Positions 43,568 through 53,678 of a stretch of 57,514 nt of DNA are shown here, in pieces. Origin of the DNA: Methylobacterium sp. DB0501. Lineage in GTDB: Bacteria; Pseudomonadota; Alphaproteobacteria; Rhizobiales; Beijerinckiaceae. Below the pieces are notes generated by a model. That model had not been told where the DNA came from and did not search any database. It saw only the letters and a list, made by a program, of their open reading frames with translations. The stretch's first letter is position 1. Every line of letters begins with the position of its first letter. The stretch covers positions 1 through 57,514 of the forward strand of contig NZ_JAAKGV010000031.1 of assembly GCF_011043735.1 (NCBI RefSeq). The letters run 5' to 3'. The position numbers and the translations under genes were made by a program.

Positions 43568-45265
43568 ATGCTGCGCGGCGCGACCCGGAGGAGCGGGACG
43601 GGAAGGGTGGGGCGCTTCCGTCCGGTCGTCCTCGGCCTGACCGGCCTCTCCCTGCCTCTTCTCTTCTCGCCGGTTTTCCTCTCGCCGGCCTTGGGCGGCC
43701 CGCTCGCCTGCGGCGACCTTGCGCGGCTCGTCCGGCCGGACCTGCGCATCACCCGCGCCGAGGCGATCCCCGCCGGCACCCTGCCGGCCGACAACCCGGG
43801 CCGCGCCGCGCTCACCGGGGCCGCTCGGGCGAAGGCGGCCCTGCCGGCCCATTGCCTCGTCGAGGGCATAATCGACCCCCGCGTCGGGGCAGGGGGCGTC
43901 GAATACGGCATCGGCTTCCAGCTCCGCCTGCCGGAGGCGTGGAACGGCCGCTTCCTGTTCCAGGGCGGCGGCGGGCTCGACGGCGTGGTCGGCGAGGCGC
44001 TCGGCGCGATCCCGGTCTCGGGCGCGACGGCGCCGCCGGCCCTGCTGCGAGGCTACGCCGTCGCCTCGACCGATTCCGGCCATCGCGGCCGCGACAATGC
44101 CGACGCCTCGTTCGGCCTCGACCAGCAGGCGCGGATCGATTTCGCCTACGGCGCGGTCGGCACCGTCGCACGGGAGGCGAAGGGCCTGATCGCCGCCCGC
44201 TACGGCCGCGCCCCGGCGCATGCCTATTTCATGGGCTGCTCCAACGGCGGCCGCTCCGCGCTGATGGCGGCGACCCGCTTCCCCGCCGCCTTCGACGGGA
44301 TCGTGGCCGGCGCCCCGGCCTTCCGGCTCACCCGCGCGGCGCTCGGCCAGGTCTGGGACACGCAGGCCTTCCTTTCCGCCGCCCCGAAGGACCAGGAGGG
44401 CAGGCCGGTTCTCGCCGAGGCGCTCAGCGAGGCCGACCTCGCCCTCGTCGCCGGTGCGGTGCTCAAGACCTGCGACGCCGCCGACGGTCTTATGGACGGG
44501 GCGGTGGAGGCGGTCGCCTCCTGCCGCTTCGACCCCGCGAGCCTCGCCTGCCCGGGCGACAAGGGCGCGGCCTGCCTCAGCCGACCGCAGGTGGAAGCGC
44601 TGCGACGGAGCTTCGGCGGTGCCCACGATTCGCAGGGACGTCCGGTCTACGCCTCCTGGCCGTGGGATCCGGGCCTCGCAGCGCCGGGCTGGCGGGCCTG
44701 GAAGCTCGGCACCTCGAAGACTGCGGTACCGAACGCCCGCAACGCGACGCTCGGGCCGGCCGCGATCGCGAACTACTTCCTCACTCCGCCGGATCCGGGC
44801 TTCGACGCGCTCCGCTTCGACTTCGACCGCGACACGCCGCGCATTGCCGAGACCGCCACGATCAACGATCCGACCGGCACCTTCCTGTCGACCTTCACCG
44901 CCCGCGGCGGCCGGCTCCTCGTCTACCAGGGCGTCGCCGACCCGGTCTTCTCCGCGCGCGACCTCGTCGGGCACTGGCAGGAGCTGGCCCGCCACAACGG
45001 CGGCGCGCCGGCGTTTTCGGAGCGGGCGCGGCTGTTCCTGGTGCCGGGCATGACCCATTGCGGCGGCGGCCCCGCGCTCGACGATTTCGATCCCCTGTCG
45101 GCCATCGAGGCCTGGGTCGAAGGCGGCCGGGCGCCAGACCGGATGCTCGCCCGCGGCACCGCCTTCCCGGGCCGCACCCGGCCGCTCTGCCCCTTCCCGC
45201 GGGAGGCGCGGTACCAGGGCGGCGAGGCGGACGAGGCGGAGAGTTTTTCCTGCAAGGCGCCGTGA
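43568..45265 (+). CDS. secreted tannase/feruloyl esterase family hydrolase
   Basis: A 565-residue exported esterase. A long basic N-terminus leads into a hydrophobic signal segment (about 18-45). The catalytic set matches the CS-D-HC pattern of the tannase family: C224-S225 (MGCSNGGR), D458 (GVADPVF) and H497-C498 (GMTHCGGGP), where the two cysteines form a disulfide next to the active site. These enzymes release gallate, ferulate or related phenolic acids from plant esters, which suits a plant-associated bacterium. A hairpin follows the gene. The exact ester is unknown; MHET-type aromatic esters are another possibility for the family. Confidence 0.88.
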   Translation: MLRGATRRSGTGRVGRFRPVVLGLTGLSLPLLFSPVFLSPALGGPLACGDLARLVRPDLRITRAEAIPAGTLPADNPGRAALTGAARAKAALPAHCLVEGIIDPRVGAGGVEYGIGFQLRLPEAWNGRFLFQGGGGLDGVVGEALGAIPVSGATAPPALLRGYAVASTDSGHRGRDNADASFGLDQQARIDFAYGAVGTVAREAKGLIAARYGRAPAHAYFMGCSNGGRSALMAATRFPAAFDGIVAGAPAFRLTRAALGQVWDTQAFLSAAPKDQEGRPVLAEALSEADLALVAGAVLKTCDAADGLMDGAVEAVASCRFDPASLACPGDKGAACLSRPQVEALRRSFGGAHDSQGRPVYASWPWDPGLAAPGWRAWKLGTSKTAVPNARNATLGPAAIANYFLTPPDPGFDALRFDFDRDTPRIAETATINDPTGTFLSTFTARGGRLLVYQGVADPVFSARDLVGHWQELARHNGGAPAFSERARLFLVPGMTHCGGGPALDDFDPLSAIEAWVEGGRAPDRMLARGTAFPGRTRPLCPFPREARYQGGEADEAESFSCKAP

Positions 45266-45305
45266 GGCGCGTCGATCCGCCGATCAATCCTGCGCGACGA
45301 GGCGG

Positions 45306-45351
45306 CGTGGGTTTCTCCTCTCACCGCCCGCGGGGAGGGGAGAAACCCACG
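45306..45351 (+). terminator. terminator hairpin after tannase gene
   Basis: Arms 45306-45322 and 45335-45351 pair at 16 of 17 positions with a 12-base loop, 40 bases after the stop. A pyrimidine-rich run follows. Confidence 0.65.
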
Positions 45352-45364
45352 CCTCTTCTTGCTC

Positions 45365-45551
45365 CTGACCGGTTTATGCTCGCGAGGACGGAGGATGAGC
45401 GCACAAACCGCTCGGACTCGGCGCATGCCCCACCGCCCTGCGGCGTCGCGCCGACCTTGCCTTGCGGTGCGGAAGGGATCCACACTCGCGGATCCCGACA
45501 GGGGCTCGTAGCCCTCCTCGAAGCCCTCTCGGACGATGACGAGGACACCGC
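45365..45551. other. gene-free leader of the moxR operon, possible dispersed repeat
   Basis: No gene is supported here. The sequence includes a small inverted repeat (GGGATCC and GGATCCC around 45475-45496). Its minus-strand translation (IPSAPQGKVGATPQGGG) looks like one I have seen in spurious Methylobacterium annotations, hinting at a repeated intergenic element. It presumably also holds the promoter of the moxR operon, but no clear -35/-10 pair is seen. Confidence 0.3.
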
Positions 45552-46562
<1,011 letters not shown>

Positions 46563-46566
46563 CCCG

Positions 46567-47481
46567 GTGGCCCCGACGCGCGTCCTCGACGCGGCCGCCC
46601 GCGCGCCCGGCCGGCGGGAGACCGAGACCGCCCTCACGCTCGCCGAGCGGATGCCGCGCCTGATCCTGGAGGCCCGCCGGGTCGCCGCGACCCTGGCGCA
46701 CGGCCTGCACGGCCGCCGCCGGGCCGGACCGGGCGAGAGCTTCTGGCAGTTCCGCCCCTTCGTCGCCGGCGAGGCGGCGAGCCGGATCGACTGGCGCCGC
46801 TCGGCTCGGGACGACCGGCTCTACGTCCGCGAGCGCGAATGGGAGGCGGCTCACACCGTCTGGATCTGGGTCGACCGCTCCGCCTCGATGGGTTTCGGCT
46901 CCGACCTCGCCCAGGCGCCGAAGATCGAGCGGGCGCTCGTCCTGGCCTTGGCGCTCGGCGACACCTTCGTGGAGGCCGGCGAGCGGGTCGGGCTGCTCGG
47001 CCTGTCGCGGCCGCTCGCCACCCGCACCGTCGTCGAACGGATGGCTGAGACGCTGGCCGCCGATCCGTCCGGCCTCGACGAGGACTTGCCGCCGCGCGCG
47101 CCCGTCGGCCGCTTCGACGAGGTGGTGCTGGTCGGCGACTTCCTCTCGCTCCCCGAGCAGGTCCGGGCGGCCGTCTCGGCCATCGCGGCCGGCGGCAGCC
47201 GCGGCCACCTGGTGATGGTGGTCGATCCGGTCGAGGAGACGTTCCCGTTCTCCGGCCAGGCCGAATTGCACGACCTCGAGGCCGGCCTGTCGCTGCGGGT
47301 CGGCGACGCGGCCGCCTGGGGCGAGGCCTATCGCCGGCGGATCCGCGCCCATCGCGACGCATTGGCCGAGATCGCCCGGGCTCAGGGCTGGACCTTCACG
47401 CTGCACCGCACCGACCGGCCGGCGAGCGAGGCGGCGTTCCGTCTCGTCACCCTGGTCGCCGCCGCCCGCAGCGCGGGCTGA
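46567..47481 (+). CDS. DUF58 protein (VWA-like, MoxR partner)
   Basis: A 304-residue protein starting at GTG 46567, four bases after the moxR stop. The DUF58 signature FWQFRPFVAGEAASRIDWRRSA is at about 60-80, followed by DRSASMGF (about 104-111), a DxSxS metal-binding (MIDAS) motif as in VWA domains. No transmembrane helix is seen, so this version is cytoplasmic. DUF58 proteins are regularly paired with MoxR ATPases and are presumed adaptors or substrates. The tight spacing shows operon membership. Confidence 0.88.
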   Translation: MAPTRVLDAAARAPGRRETETALTLAERMPRLILEARRVAATLAHGLHGRRRAGPGESFWQFRPFVAGEAASRIDWRRSARDDRLYVREREWEAAHTVWIWVDRSASMGFGSDLAQAPKIERALVLALALGDTFVEAGERVGLLGLSRPLATRTVVERMAETLAADPSGLDEDLPPRAPVGRFDEVVLVGDFLSLPEQVRAAVSAIAAGGSRGHLVMVVDPVEETFPFSGQAELHDLEAGLSLRVGDAAAWGEAYRRRIRAHRDALAEIARAQGWTFTLHRTDRPASEAAFRLVTLVAAARSAG

Positions 47482-47490
47482 GGACGCCTC

Positions 47491-50313
47491 ATGTTCGGAC
47501 TGCCCCTCAGCTTCGCCGCTCCCGCCGCCCTCGCGGCCCTCGTCGCCCTGCCGGCGCTCTGGTACCTGCTGCGGGTGACGCCGCCGCGGCCGCGCCGCAT
47601 CGACTTCCCGCCGCTTCGCATCCTCGCCGACCTGTTGCCGGAGCGCGAGACGCCGGCCCGCACGCCGCCCTGGCTTCTGGCCCTGCGCCTGATGGCCGCC
47701 GCCTGCCTGATCCTGGCGGTGTCGGGGCCGGTCTGGAACCCGACCCCGCAAGGGAGCGGCGACGGGCGTACGCCCCTGGTTCTCGTCCTCGATAACGGCG
47801 TCACCGCCGCGCAGGACTGGCGCGACCGGGTCCGCGTCGCCACCGCCGAGGTCGAGGCGGCCTCCCGCGCCGGACGGCCGGTCGCCCTGCTGGCGACCGC
47901 CTCGGCCCCGGCAGGGCTGGAGGCGACCGGCCCCGGCCCCGCCCTGGAGCGCCTGCGCGCCATCGAGCCGCTGCCGCATCTCGCCGACCGCGCCGCGCAA
48001 TCCCCGGCGCTGACCGCCTTTCTGGATCGCAACCCGGGCAGCGCCGTGGTCTGGATCCACGACGGCGTGGCCGGGCCGGGCGGCGACGCCTTTCCGAAGA
48101 GCCTGGCCCAGGTCGCCGCCCGCACCGGCGCCGCGATTACCGTGCTCAAGGCCGAGCGCCCGCCGGCCCTCGCGCTCGCCGGGCCGGATTCGTCGGGTGG
48201 TCAGCTCGGCGTCCGCGTGGTGCGGGCGGCTCCGAACGGGCGCGATTCCGGCACCGTGCGCGCCCTCGACGCCAAGGGCCTGCCGCTCGCCGAGACGAAC
48301 TTCGCGTTCGGGGCGAATGCCGACGCGGCCGAGATCCGCTTCGACCTGCCGGTCGAGCTGCGCAACGCCATCGCGCGGTTCGAGATCGCGGGCGAGCATT
48401 CCGCGGGCGCGGTGGTGCTCGCCGACGAGCGCGGCCGCCGCCGCCGGGTCGGCCTCGTTTTCGGCGGCACCAGCGACCAGGCCCAGCCGCTGCTCTCGCC
48501 GACCTATTACCTCTCCCGCGCCCTGACCCCCTTCGCCGACGTGCAGGAGCCCCGGGCGGGGCGCGGGGTCGCCGAATCGATCGGCCAGATGCTCGATTCC
48601 CAGGTCTCCGTCCTGGTGCTCGCCGATGTCGGCGCCCTCGATCCGGCGACCCTGGAGCGGGTCTCCGCCTTCGTCGAGAAGGGCGGCCTGCTGCTGCGCT
48701 TCGCCGGGCCGCGGCTCGCCGCCGGCAGCGACGACCTCGTGCCGGTGCGCTTGCGCCGCGGCGGGCGGACGCTCGGCGGCACCCTGTCGTGGGACAGCCC
48801 GCGCACGCTGGCGCCCTTCGCGCCCGAGAGCCCCTTCGCGGGCCTGACCCCGCCCGCCGATATCGGCGTGCGGCGCCAGATCCTGGCCGAGCCGGACGGC
48901 GACCTCGCCCGGCGCACCTGGGCCGCCCTTCAGGACGGCACGCCGATCGTCACGGCCGCGAAGCGCGGGGAGGGCATGGTGGTCCTGGTTCACGTCACCG
49001 CCGACACCACCTGGTCGAACCTGCCGCTCTCGGGGCTGTTCGTGACCATGCTGCGCCGGGTCGTGGCGCTCGCCGGCACCACCCCGCCGACGACCGGCGC
49101 CAGCGCCGGGAGCCCGCCGCCGGTGCTCGCCCCGCGCCTGACCCTCGACGGCTTCGGCGCCCTCAAGACGCCCCCGGCCACCGCCCGGGCGGTGCCGGCG
49201 ACCTGGACCGAACGTGCGACCCTCGAACACCCGCCGGGCTATTACGGCCCGGCCGATGGCGGGCTCGCCGTCAACGCGCTCACCGCGGAGGACCGCCTGA
49301 CGCCCCTCGACCTCTCAAGCCTCACCGGCGCCCGCTTCGGCGGCCTGGAGGAGGCGCGCACCCGCGACCTGCGCGGGCCGTTCTTCCTCGCCGCCCTGCT
49401 GCTGCTGGCCCTCGACACCCTGGCGAGCCTGTGGCTCGGCGGCTTCCTCGGACGGATGGCGTCGCGCCTGCGCCGCCGGCCGGCGGCGGCGGCGCTGGTC
49501 CTCGGCCTCCTGGTGCTCGGGGCCGCGCCCGAGACCGCGCGCGCCGTCGAGCCCGCCGCCAACCGGCCGAACGGCATCGAATCGGCCCTCGTCACCCGCA
49601 TCGCCTACGTGGTCACCGGGGATGCCACCGTCGACGAGACCAGCCGGGCGGGCCTCGCCGGCCTGACCCAGATGCTGGCGAGCCGCACGGCGCTCGAACC
49701 CGGCGAGCCGGCCGGCATCGACCCGGCCCGGGACGAGCTCGCCTTCTATCCGCTGATCTACTGGCCGATCGTGCCGAGCCGGCCGCTGCCGAGCGCCGAC
49801 GCGATCCGGCGCATCGACGCCTTCATGAAGAATGGCGGCACGGTGATCTTCGACACCCGCGACGCGATGACGGCCCGCCCGGGCGGCCCGCCGACGCCCG
49901 AGGCGCTCTATCTCCAGCGCATGCTCGCGACGCTCGAGGTGCCGGAGCTCGAGCCGGTGCCCCGCGACCACGTGCTCACGAAGGCGTTCTACCTCGTCGA
50001 CGGCTTTCCCGGCCGCTACGCCACCGGCCAGACCTGGGTCGAGGCCCTGCCGCCGGCCAGCGATGGAGCCGAACGCCGTCCGGCCCGGGCCGGCGACGGC
50101 GTCTCGCCGATCGTCATCACGGGCAACGACCTCGCCTCGGCCTGGGCGATCGGCCGGCGCGGCGAGGCGCTCTATCCCCTCGTCGGCGGCGATCCGCGCC
50201 AGCGCGAGATGGCCTTCCGCGGCGGCGTCAACCTCGTGATGTACGCGCTCACCGGCAACTACAAGGCCGATCAGGTGCACGTGCCGGCCCTGCTGGAGCG
50301 GTTGGGGCAGTGA
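47491..50313 (+). CDS. large membrane protein: BatA-like N-terminus with C-terminal DUF4159
   Basis: A 940-residue protein, nine bases after the DUF58 gene. The N-terminal BatA-type segment has two membrane helices (about 8-27 and 62-82). A periplasmic or cytoplasmic middle has a degenerate VWA-like fold (VLVLDNGVTAAQDW, lacking the full MIDAS). Two more helices lie at about 630-652 and 664-682, the second ending in a signal-peptide-like ARA. The C-terminal 250 residues are DUF4159 (FYPLIYWPIVPS, MKNGGTVIFDTRD). The layout looks like a fusion of a BatA protein with a separately exported DUF4159 protein. It is likely part of an envelope complex handled by MoxR; the role is unknown. Confidence 0.85.
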   Translation: MFGLPLSFAAPAALAALVALPALWYLLRVTPPRPRRIDFPPLRILADLLPERETPARTPPWLLALRLMAAACLILAVSGPVWNPTPQGSGDGRTPLVLVLDNGVTAAQDWRDRVRVATAEVEAASRAGRPVALLATASAPAGLEATGPGPALERLRAIEPLPHLADRAAQSPALTAFLDRNPGSAVVWIHDGVAGPGGDAFPKSLAQVAARTGAAITVLKAERPPALALAGPDSSGGQLGVRVVRAAPNGRDSGTVRALDAKGLPLAETNFAFGANADAAEIRFDLPVELRNAIARFEIAGEHSAGAVVLADERGRRRRVGLVFGGTSDQAQPLLSPTYYLSRALTPFADVQEPRAGRGVAESIGQMLDSQVSVLVLADVGALDPATLERVSAFVEKGGLLLRFAGPRLAAGSDDLVPVRLRRGGRTLGGTLSWDSPRTLAPFAPESPFAGLTPPADIGVRRQILAEPDGDLARRTWAALQDGTPIVTAAKRGEGMVVLVHVTADTTWSNLPLSGLFVTMLRRVVALAGTTPPTTGASAGSPPPVLAPRLTLDGFGALKTPPATARAVPATWTERATLEHPPGYYGPADGGLAVNALTAEDRLTPLDLSSLTGARFGGLEEARTRDLRGPFFLAALLLLALDTLASLWLGGFLGRMASRLRRRPAAAALVLGLLVLGAAPETARAVEPAANRPNGIESALVTRIAYVVTGDATVDETSRAGLAGLTQMLASRTALEPGEPAGIDPARDELAFYPLIYWPIVPSRPLPSADAIRRIDAFMKNGGTVIFDTRDAMTARPGGPPTPEALYLQRMLATLEVPELEPVPRDHVLTKAFYLVDGFPGRYATGQTWVEALPPASDGAERRPARAGDGVSPIVITGNDLASAWAIGRRGEALYPLVGGDPRQREMAFRGGVNLVMYALTGNYKADQVHVPALLERLGQ

Positions 50314-50341
50314 GGCGTCGCATCATTCAACGGTACCGGAC

Positions 50342-52420
50342 ATGCTGAGCTTCAGCCTCGCCCCCCTCGTCCCCGTGCCTGTCCTCTGGGCCTTGGGCGG
50401 TCTCACCGCGATTCTCGCCGTCGTCGCGTTCCTCGCCCGCGGACCGGTGGCGCTGCTGCGCGTCCTCGTCCTCGCCCTGGTGCTGCTGGCGCTCGCCAAC
50501 CCCTCGCTGGTCCAGGAGGAGCGCGAGCCGGTCAAGGACGTGGTCGCCGTCGTGGTCGACCGCTCGGGCTCGCAGGGCCTCGGCGACCGGCCGGCGATGA
50601 CCGACAAGGTGCGGGCCGAGCTGCAGCGGCGCCTCGGGACGCTCAACGAGATCGAGCCGCGCTTCGTCGAGGTGCCGGAGGCCGGCGGCGACGAGGGCAC
50701 GCGGCTGTTCACCGCCCTGTCGAGCGCGCTCGCCGACGTGCCGCCGGACCGCCTCGCCGGCGTGGTGATGCTGACCGACGGCGTCGTCCACGACATCCCG
50801 GCGAACCTCGCCTCCCTGAGCTTCAAGGCGCCGCTGCACGTGCTGGTCACCGGCCGGCCCGACGAGCGCGACCGCCAGATCCGCCTGATCGAGGCGCCGC
50901 GCTTCGGCATCGTCGGGCGCGACCAGACCATCCGGGCCGAGGTGATGGAGCGCGGCGGCACCGGCTCGGCGGTGGTGACCGTGCGCCGCGACGGCGAGGA
51001 GGTGGTGCGCCAGACCGTCCGCACCGGCCAGCCCTTCAACCTGACGCTGCGGGTCGAGCACGGCGGTCCCAACGTCGTCGAGATCGAGGCCGAGGCGCTG
51101 CCCGGCGAGCTGACCACCGCCAACAACCGTGCGGTGCTGCCGATCGAGGGCATCCGCGAGAAGCTCAGGGTATTGCTCGTCTCCGGCGAGCCCCATGCCG
51201 GCGAGCGCACCTGGCGCAACCTGCTGAAATCCGACGCCAATGTCGACCTCGTCCACTTCACCATCCTGCGCCCGCCGGAGAAGCAGGACGGCACCCCGAT
51301 CTCCGAGCTGTCGCTGATCGCCTTCCCGACCCGCGAGCTGTTCCAGCAGAAGATCAAGGACTTCGACCTCATCATCTTCGACCGCTACGCCAACCAGAGC
51401 GTGCTGCCGTCGAGCTACTTCGACAACATCGTCCGCTACGTGCGCGAGGGCGGGGCGCTCCTGATCGCCGCAGGGCCGGAATTCGCGTCGGCTGCCAGCC
51501 TCGCCCGCACGCGGCTCGCCGCGATCCTGCCGGGCGAGCCGAACGGCCGGGTCGTCGAGCGGCCCTACAAGGCGGCGCTGACCAATAGCGGCCAGCGCCA
51601 TCCGGTTACCCGCGACCTGCCGGGCTCCGAGGCCTCACCCCCGGCCTGGGGCGACTGGCTGCGCCTGATCGGTGCCGAGGTCCGGCCCGGCGTCACCCCG
51701 ATCATGGCGGGCGCCGATTCGCTGCCGCTGCTGGCGTTGTCCCGCGAGGAGAAGGGCCGGGTGGCGCTCCTCCTCTCCGATCATGCCTGGCTCTGGGCCC
51801 GGGGCTACCAGGAGGGCGGACCGCATCTCGACCTGCTGCGCCGCCTCGGACACTGGCTGATGAAGGAGCCGGCCCTCGAGGAGGAGGCGCTGCGGGCGAA
51901 CGCCACCGGCCACGGTCGCGAGGTCCGGATCGAGCGCCAGACCATGGGCGACACCGCCGAGCCGGTCACCGTGACGGCACCGAGCGGCAAGACCCGCACC
52001 GTGGTGCTCGATCCCGACAAGCCGGGCCTGTTCGCCGCCACCTTCGAGGCCGACGAGCTCGGGCTGCACACCCTGCGGGCCGGAAACCTCGTCGCCTTCG
52101 TGAGCGTCGGCCCGGCCAACCCGCGCGAGCTGATCGACGTGTTCAGCGACACCGAGCGCCTGCGCCCTCTCGCCGAGGCGACCGGCGGTTCGGTGCGCCG
52201 CCTCGCCGAAGCCGGCGGCGGGCTCGCCATCCCGCGGCTGCAGATCGCCCGCTCCGGCCGGCTTTCCGGCTCCGACTGGATCGGCTTCCGCCCCAGCGAC
52301 AGCGCCGTGGTGCGGGGCGTCTCGGTCTACCCGCTGGGGCTCGGCCTCGCGGCGCTGGCGGCTCTCGCGGCGGCGGTGCTGGCGATGTGGCTGGTGGAGG
52401 GGCGGCGCGGGCGGGTGTGA
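50342..52420 (+). CDS. membrane protein with VWA-like and glutamine-amidotransferase-like regions
   Basis: A 692-residue protein, last of the MoxR operon. Two helices at the N-terminus (about 13-32 and 36-52) and one near the C-terminus (about 662-682) anchor it. Between them is a VWA-like domain with DRSGS (about 73-77, MIDAS type), then LTDGVVHD, then a region (VLLVSGEPHAGERTWRNLL, DLIIFDRYANQSVLP) like class-I glutamine amidotransferase folds but without the catalytic Cys. The same arrangement accompanies the DUF4159 gene in other proteobacteria. It is probably a structural partner of that protein; no enzyme activity is evident. Confidence 0.82.
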   Translation: MLSFSLAPLVPVPVLWALGGLTAILAVVAFLARGPVALLRVLVLALVLLALANPSLVQEEREPVKDVVAVVVDRSGSQGLGDRPAMTDKVRAELQRRLGTLNEIEPRFVEVPEAGGDEGTRLFTALSSALADVPPDRLAGVVMLTDGVVHDIPANLASLSFKAPLHVLVTGRPDERDRQIRLIEAPRFGIVGRDQTIRAEVMERGGTGSAVVTVRRDGEEVVRQTVRTGQPFNLTLRVEHGGPNVVEIEAEALPGELTTANNRAVLPIEGIREKLRVLLVSGEPHAGERTWRNLLKSDANVDLVHFTILRPPEKQDGTPISELSLIAFPTRELFQQKIKDFDLIIFDRYANQSVLPSSYFDNIVRYVREGGALLIAAGPEFASAASLARTRLAAILPGEPNGRVVERPYKAALTNSGQRHPVTRDLPGSEASPPAWGDWLRLIGAEVRPGVTPIMAGADSLPLLALSREEKGRVALLLSDHAWLWARGYQEGGPHLDLLRRLGHWLMKEPALEEEALRANATGHGREVRIERQTMGDTAEPVTVTAPSGKTRTVVLDPDKPGLFAATFEADELGLHTLRAGNLVAFVSVGPANPRELIDVFSDTERLRPLAEATGGSVRRLAEAGGGLAIPRLQIARSGRLSGSDWIGFRPSDSAVVRGVSVYPLGLGLAALAALAAAVLAMWLVEGRRGRV

Positions 52421-52684
52421 GGGACGATCAGGCTGGGTCGACAAGGACTTGCCGTATTCCGCTCATGCTGATTGCCGGCTTCTCTCTTTGCTCCCATCGC
52501 TTGAACGAGGCGATCAGGAAACGTCACCAACCCGCTGCAACGTCGGAAGAAAACTCGTGGAGTTCGGAAACGGCCCGTGACGCGGCCACGCGGCGGTCCC
52601 GGATGGGCGGATGCCCGCTTTCCTCGACCGCCCGCTCTTGAGACGCGGGGGGTGGTCCATCCGTCCGCCCCGCCGGCTTCGCCG

Positions 52685-53617
52685 TCAGTCCGTCCGGTCC
52701 CACATCCCGGTCTCGACTCCGGCCATTGCCGCGTCCGGTGCGACCCACGTCCAGTCCGCCCCTGCCTGGTGCCGGAACCACGTCACCTGCCGCTTGGCGT
52801 AGCGCCGCGTATCCGCCTGACCCCGCGCGACCGCCTCGTCGTACGACAGCGCCCCGCGCAAATGCGCGATCAGCCCCGGTACGCCGTGGGCGCGCATCAC
52901 CGGCAGCATCGGGTCGAGGTCGCGGGCGGCGAGCGCCCGCACTTCGTCGAGGGCACCCGCCGCCATCATGGCGAGGAAGCGGGCATCGATCCGCGCCCGC
53001 AAAACCTCCCGGTCCGGCGTGAGGAACAGCTTCGCGCAGGACCGGCCGGTGAGCGGACCCGGCCGGCGGGCAGCCTGGAAGGCGGCGATCGGCCGGCCCG
53101 TCGCTTCCAGCACTTCGAGGGCGCGCAGTACCCGCAGGCGGTCGTTGGGATCGAGGCGGGCGGCGCCGTCCGGATCGCGGCCGGCGAGGGCGGCGTGGAG
53201 GTCCGGCGTCTCGCTCCCCTCGGCCCGGGCCCGCACCTCCGCCCGCACCGCATCCGGCACGGGCGGGATCTCCGACAGGCCCTCGGTCAGGCCCATGAAG
53301 TAGAGCCCGGTGCCTCCGACGACGATCGGCAGCCTGTCCGCCGCCCAGGCCGCACGCAACGCGGCGCCGGCCTCCGTCAGGTAATGGCCGACGGAGAAAT
53401 TCACCGCGCCGTCGATCGTCCCGTAGAGACGGTGGGGGGCCAGCAGTTCCTCCTCGGCGCTCGGCCGCGCCGTCAGCCGATGCAGGTCGCGGTAGACCTG
53501 CATCGAATCGGCGTTGATCACCACGCCGCCATGCCGGCGGGCCAGGGCCAGCGCGAGCGCCGACTTGCCCGAGGCGGTCGGCCCTGCAATGAGGATTGCC
53601 CGAACCCGCCCGTCCAT
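52685..53617 (-). CDS. miaA: tRNA dimethylallyltransferase
   Basis: A 310-residue enzyme adding a dimethylallyl group to A37 of tRNAs that read codons starting with U. The P-loop GPTASGKS is at about residues 12-19; DSMQVYRDL, GGTGLYF and the C-terminal YAKRQVTWFRHQ are typical. GGGAGGGG lies just before ATG 53617, rejecting the longer upstream frame, which would overlap serB. It is divergent from serB across 61 bases that contain GACGCG-C-CGCGTC (53645-53657), a small palindrome. Downstream (52421-52684) no gene is seen before the end of the VWA gene. Confidence 0.95.
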   Translation of the reverse strand: MDGRVRAILIAGPTASGKSALALALARRHGGVVINADSMQVYRDLHRLTARPSAEEELLAPHRLYGTIDGAVNFSVGHYLTEAGAALRAAWAADRLPIVVGGTGLYFMGLTEGLSEIPPVPDAVRAEVRARAEGSETPDLHAALAGRDPDGAARLDPNDRLRVLRALEVLEATGRPIAAFQAARRPGPLTGRSCAKLFLTPDREVLRARIDARFLAMMAAGALDEVRALAARDLDPMLPVMRAHGVPGLIAHLRGALSYDEAVARGQADTRRYAKRQVTWFRHQAGADWTWVAPDAAMAGVETGMWDRTD

Positions 53618-53678
53618 GCCTGCCCCTCCCACGCGCGCGGGCGGGACGCGCCGCGTCACGACGAGCCCGAGAACCCCG

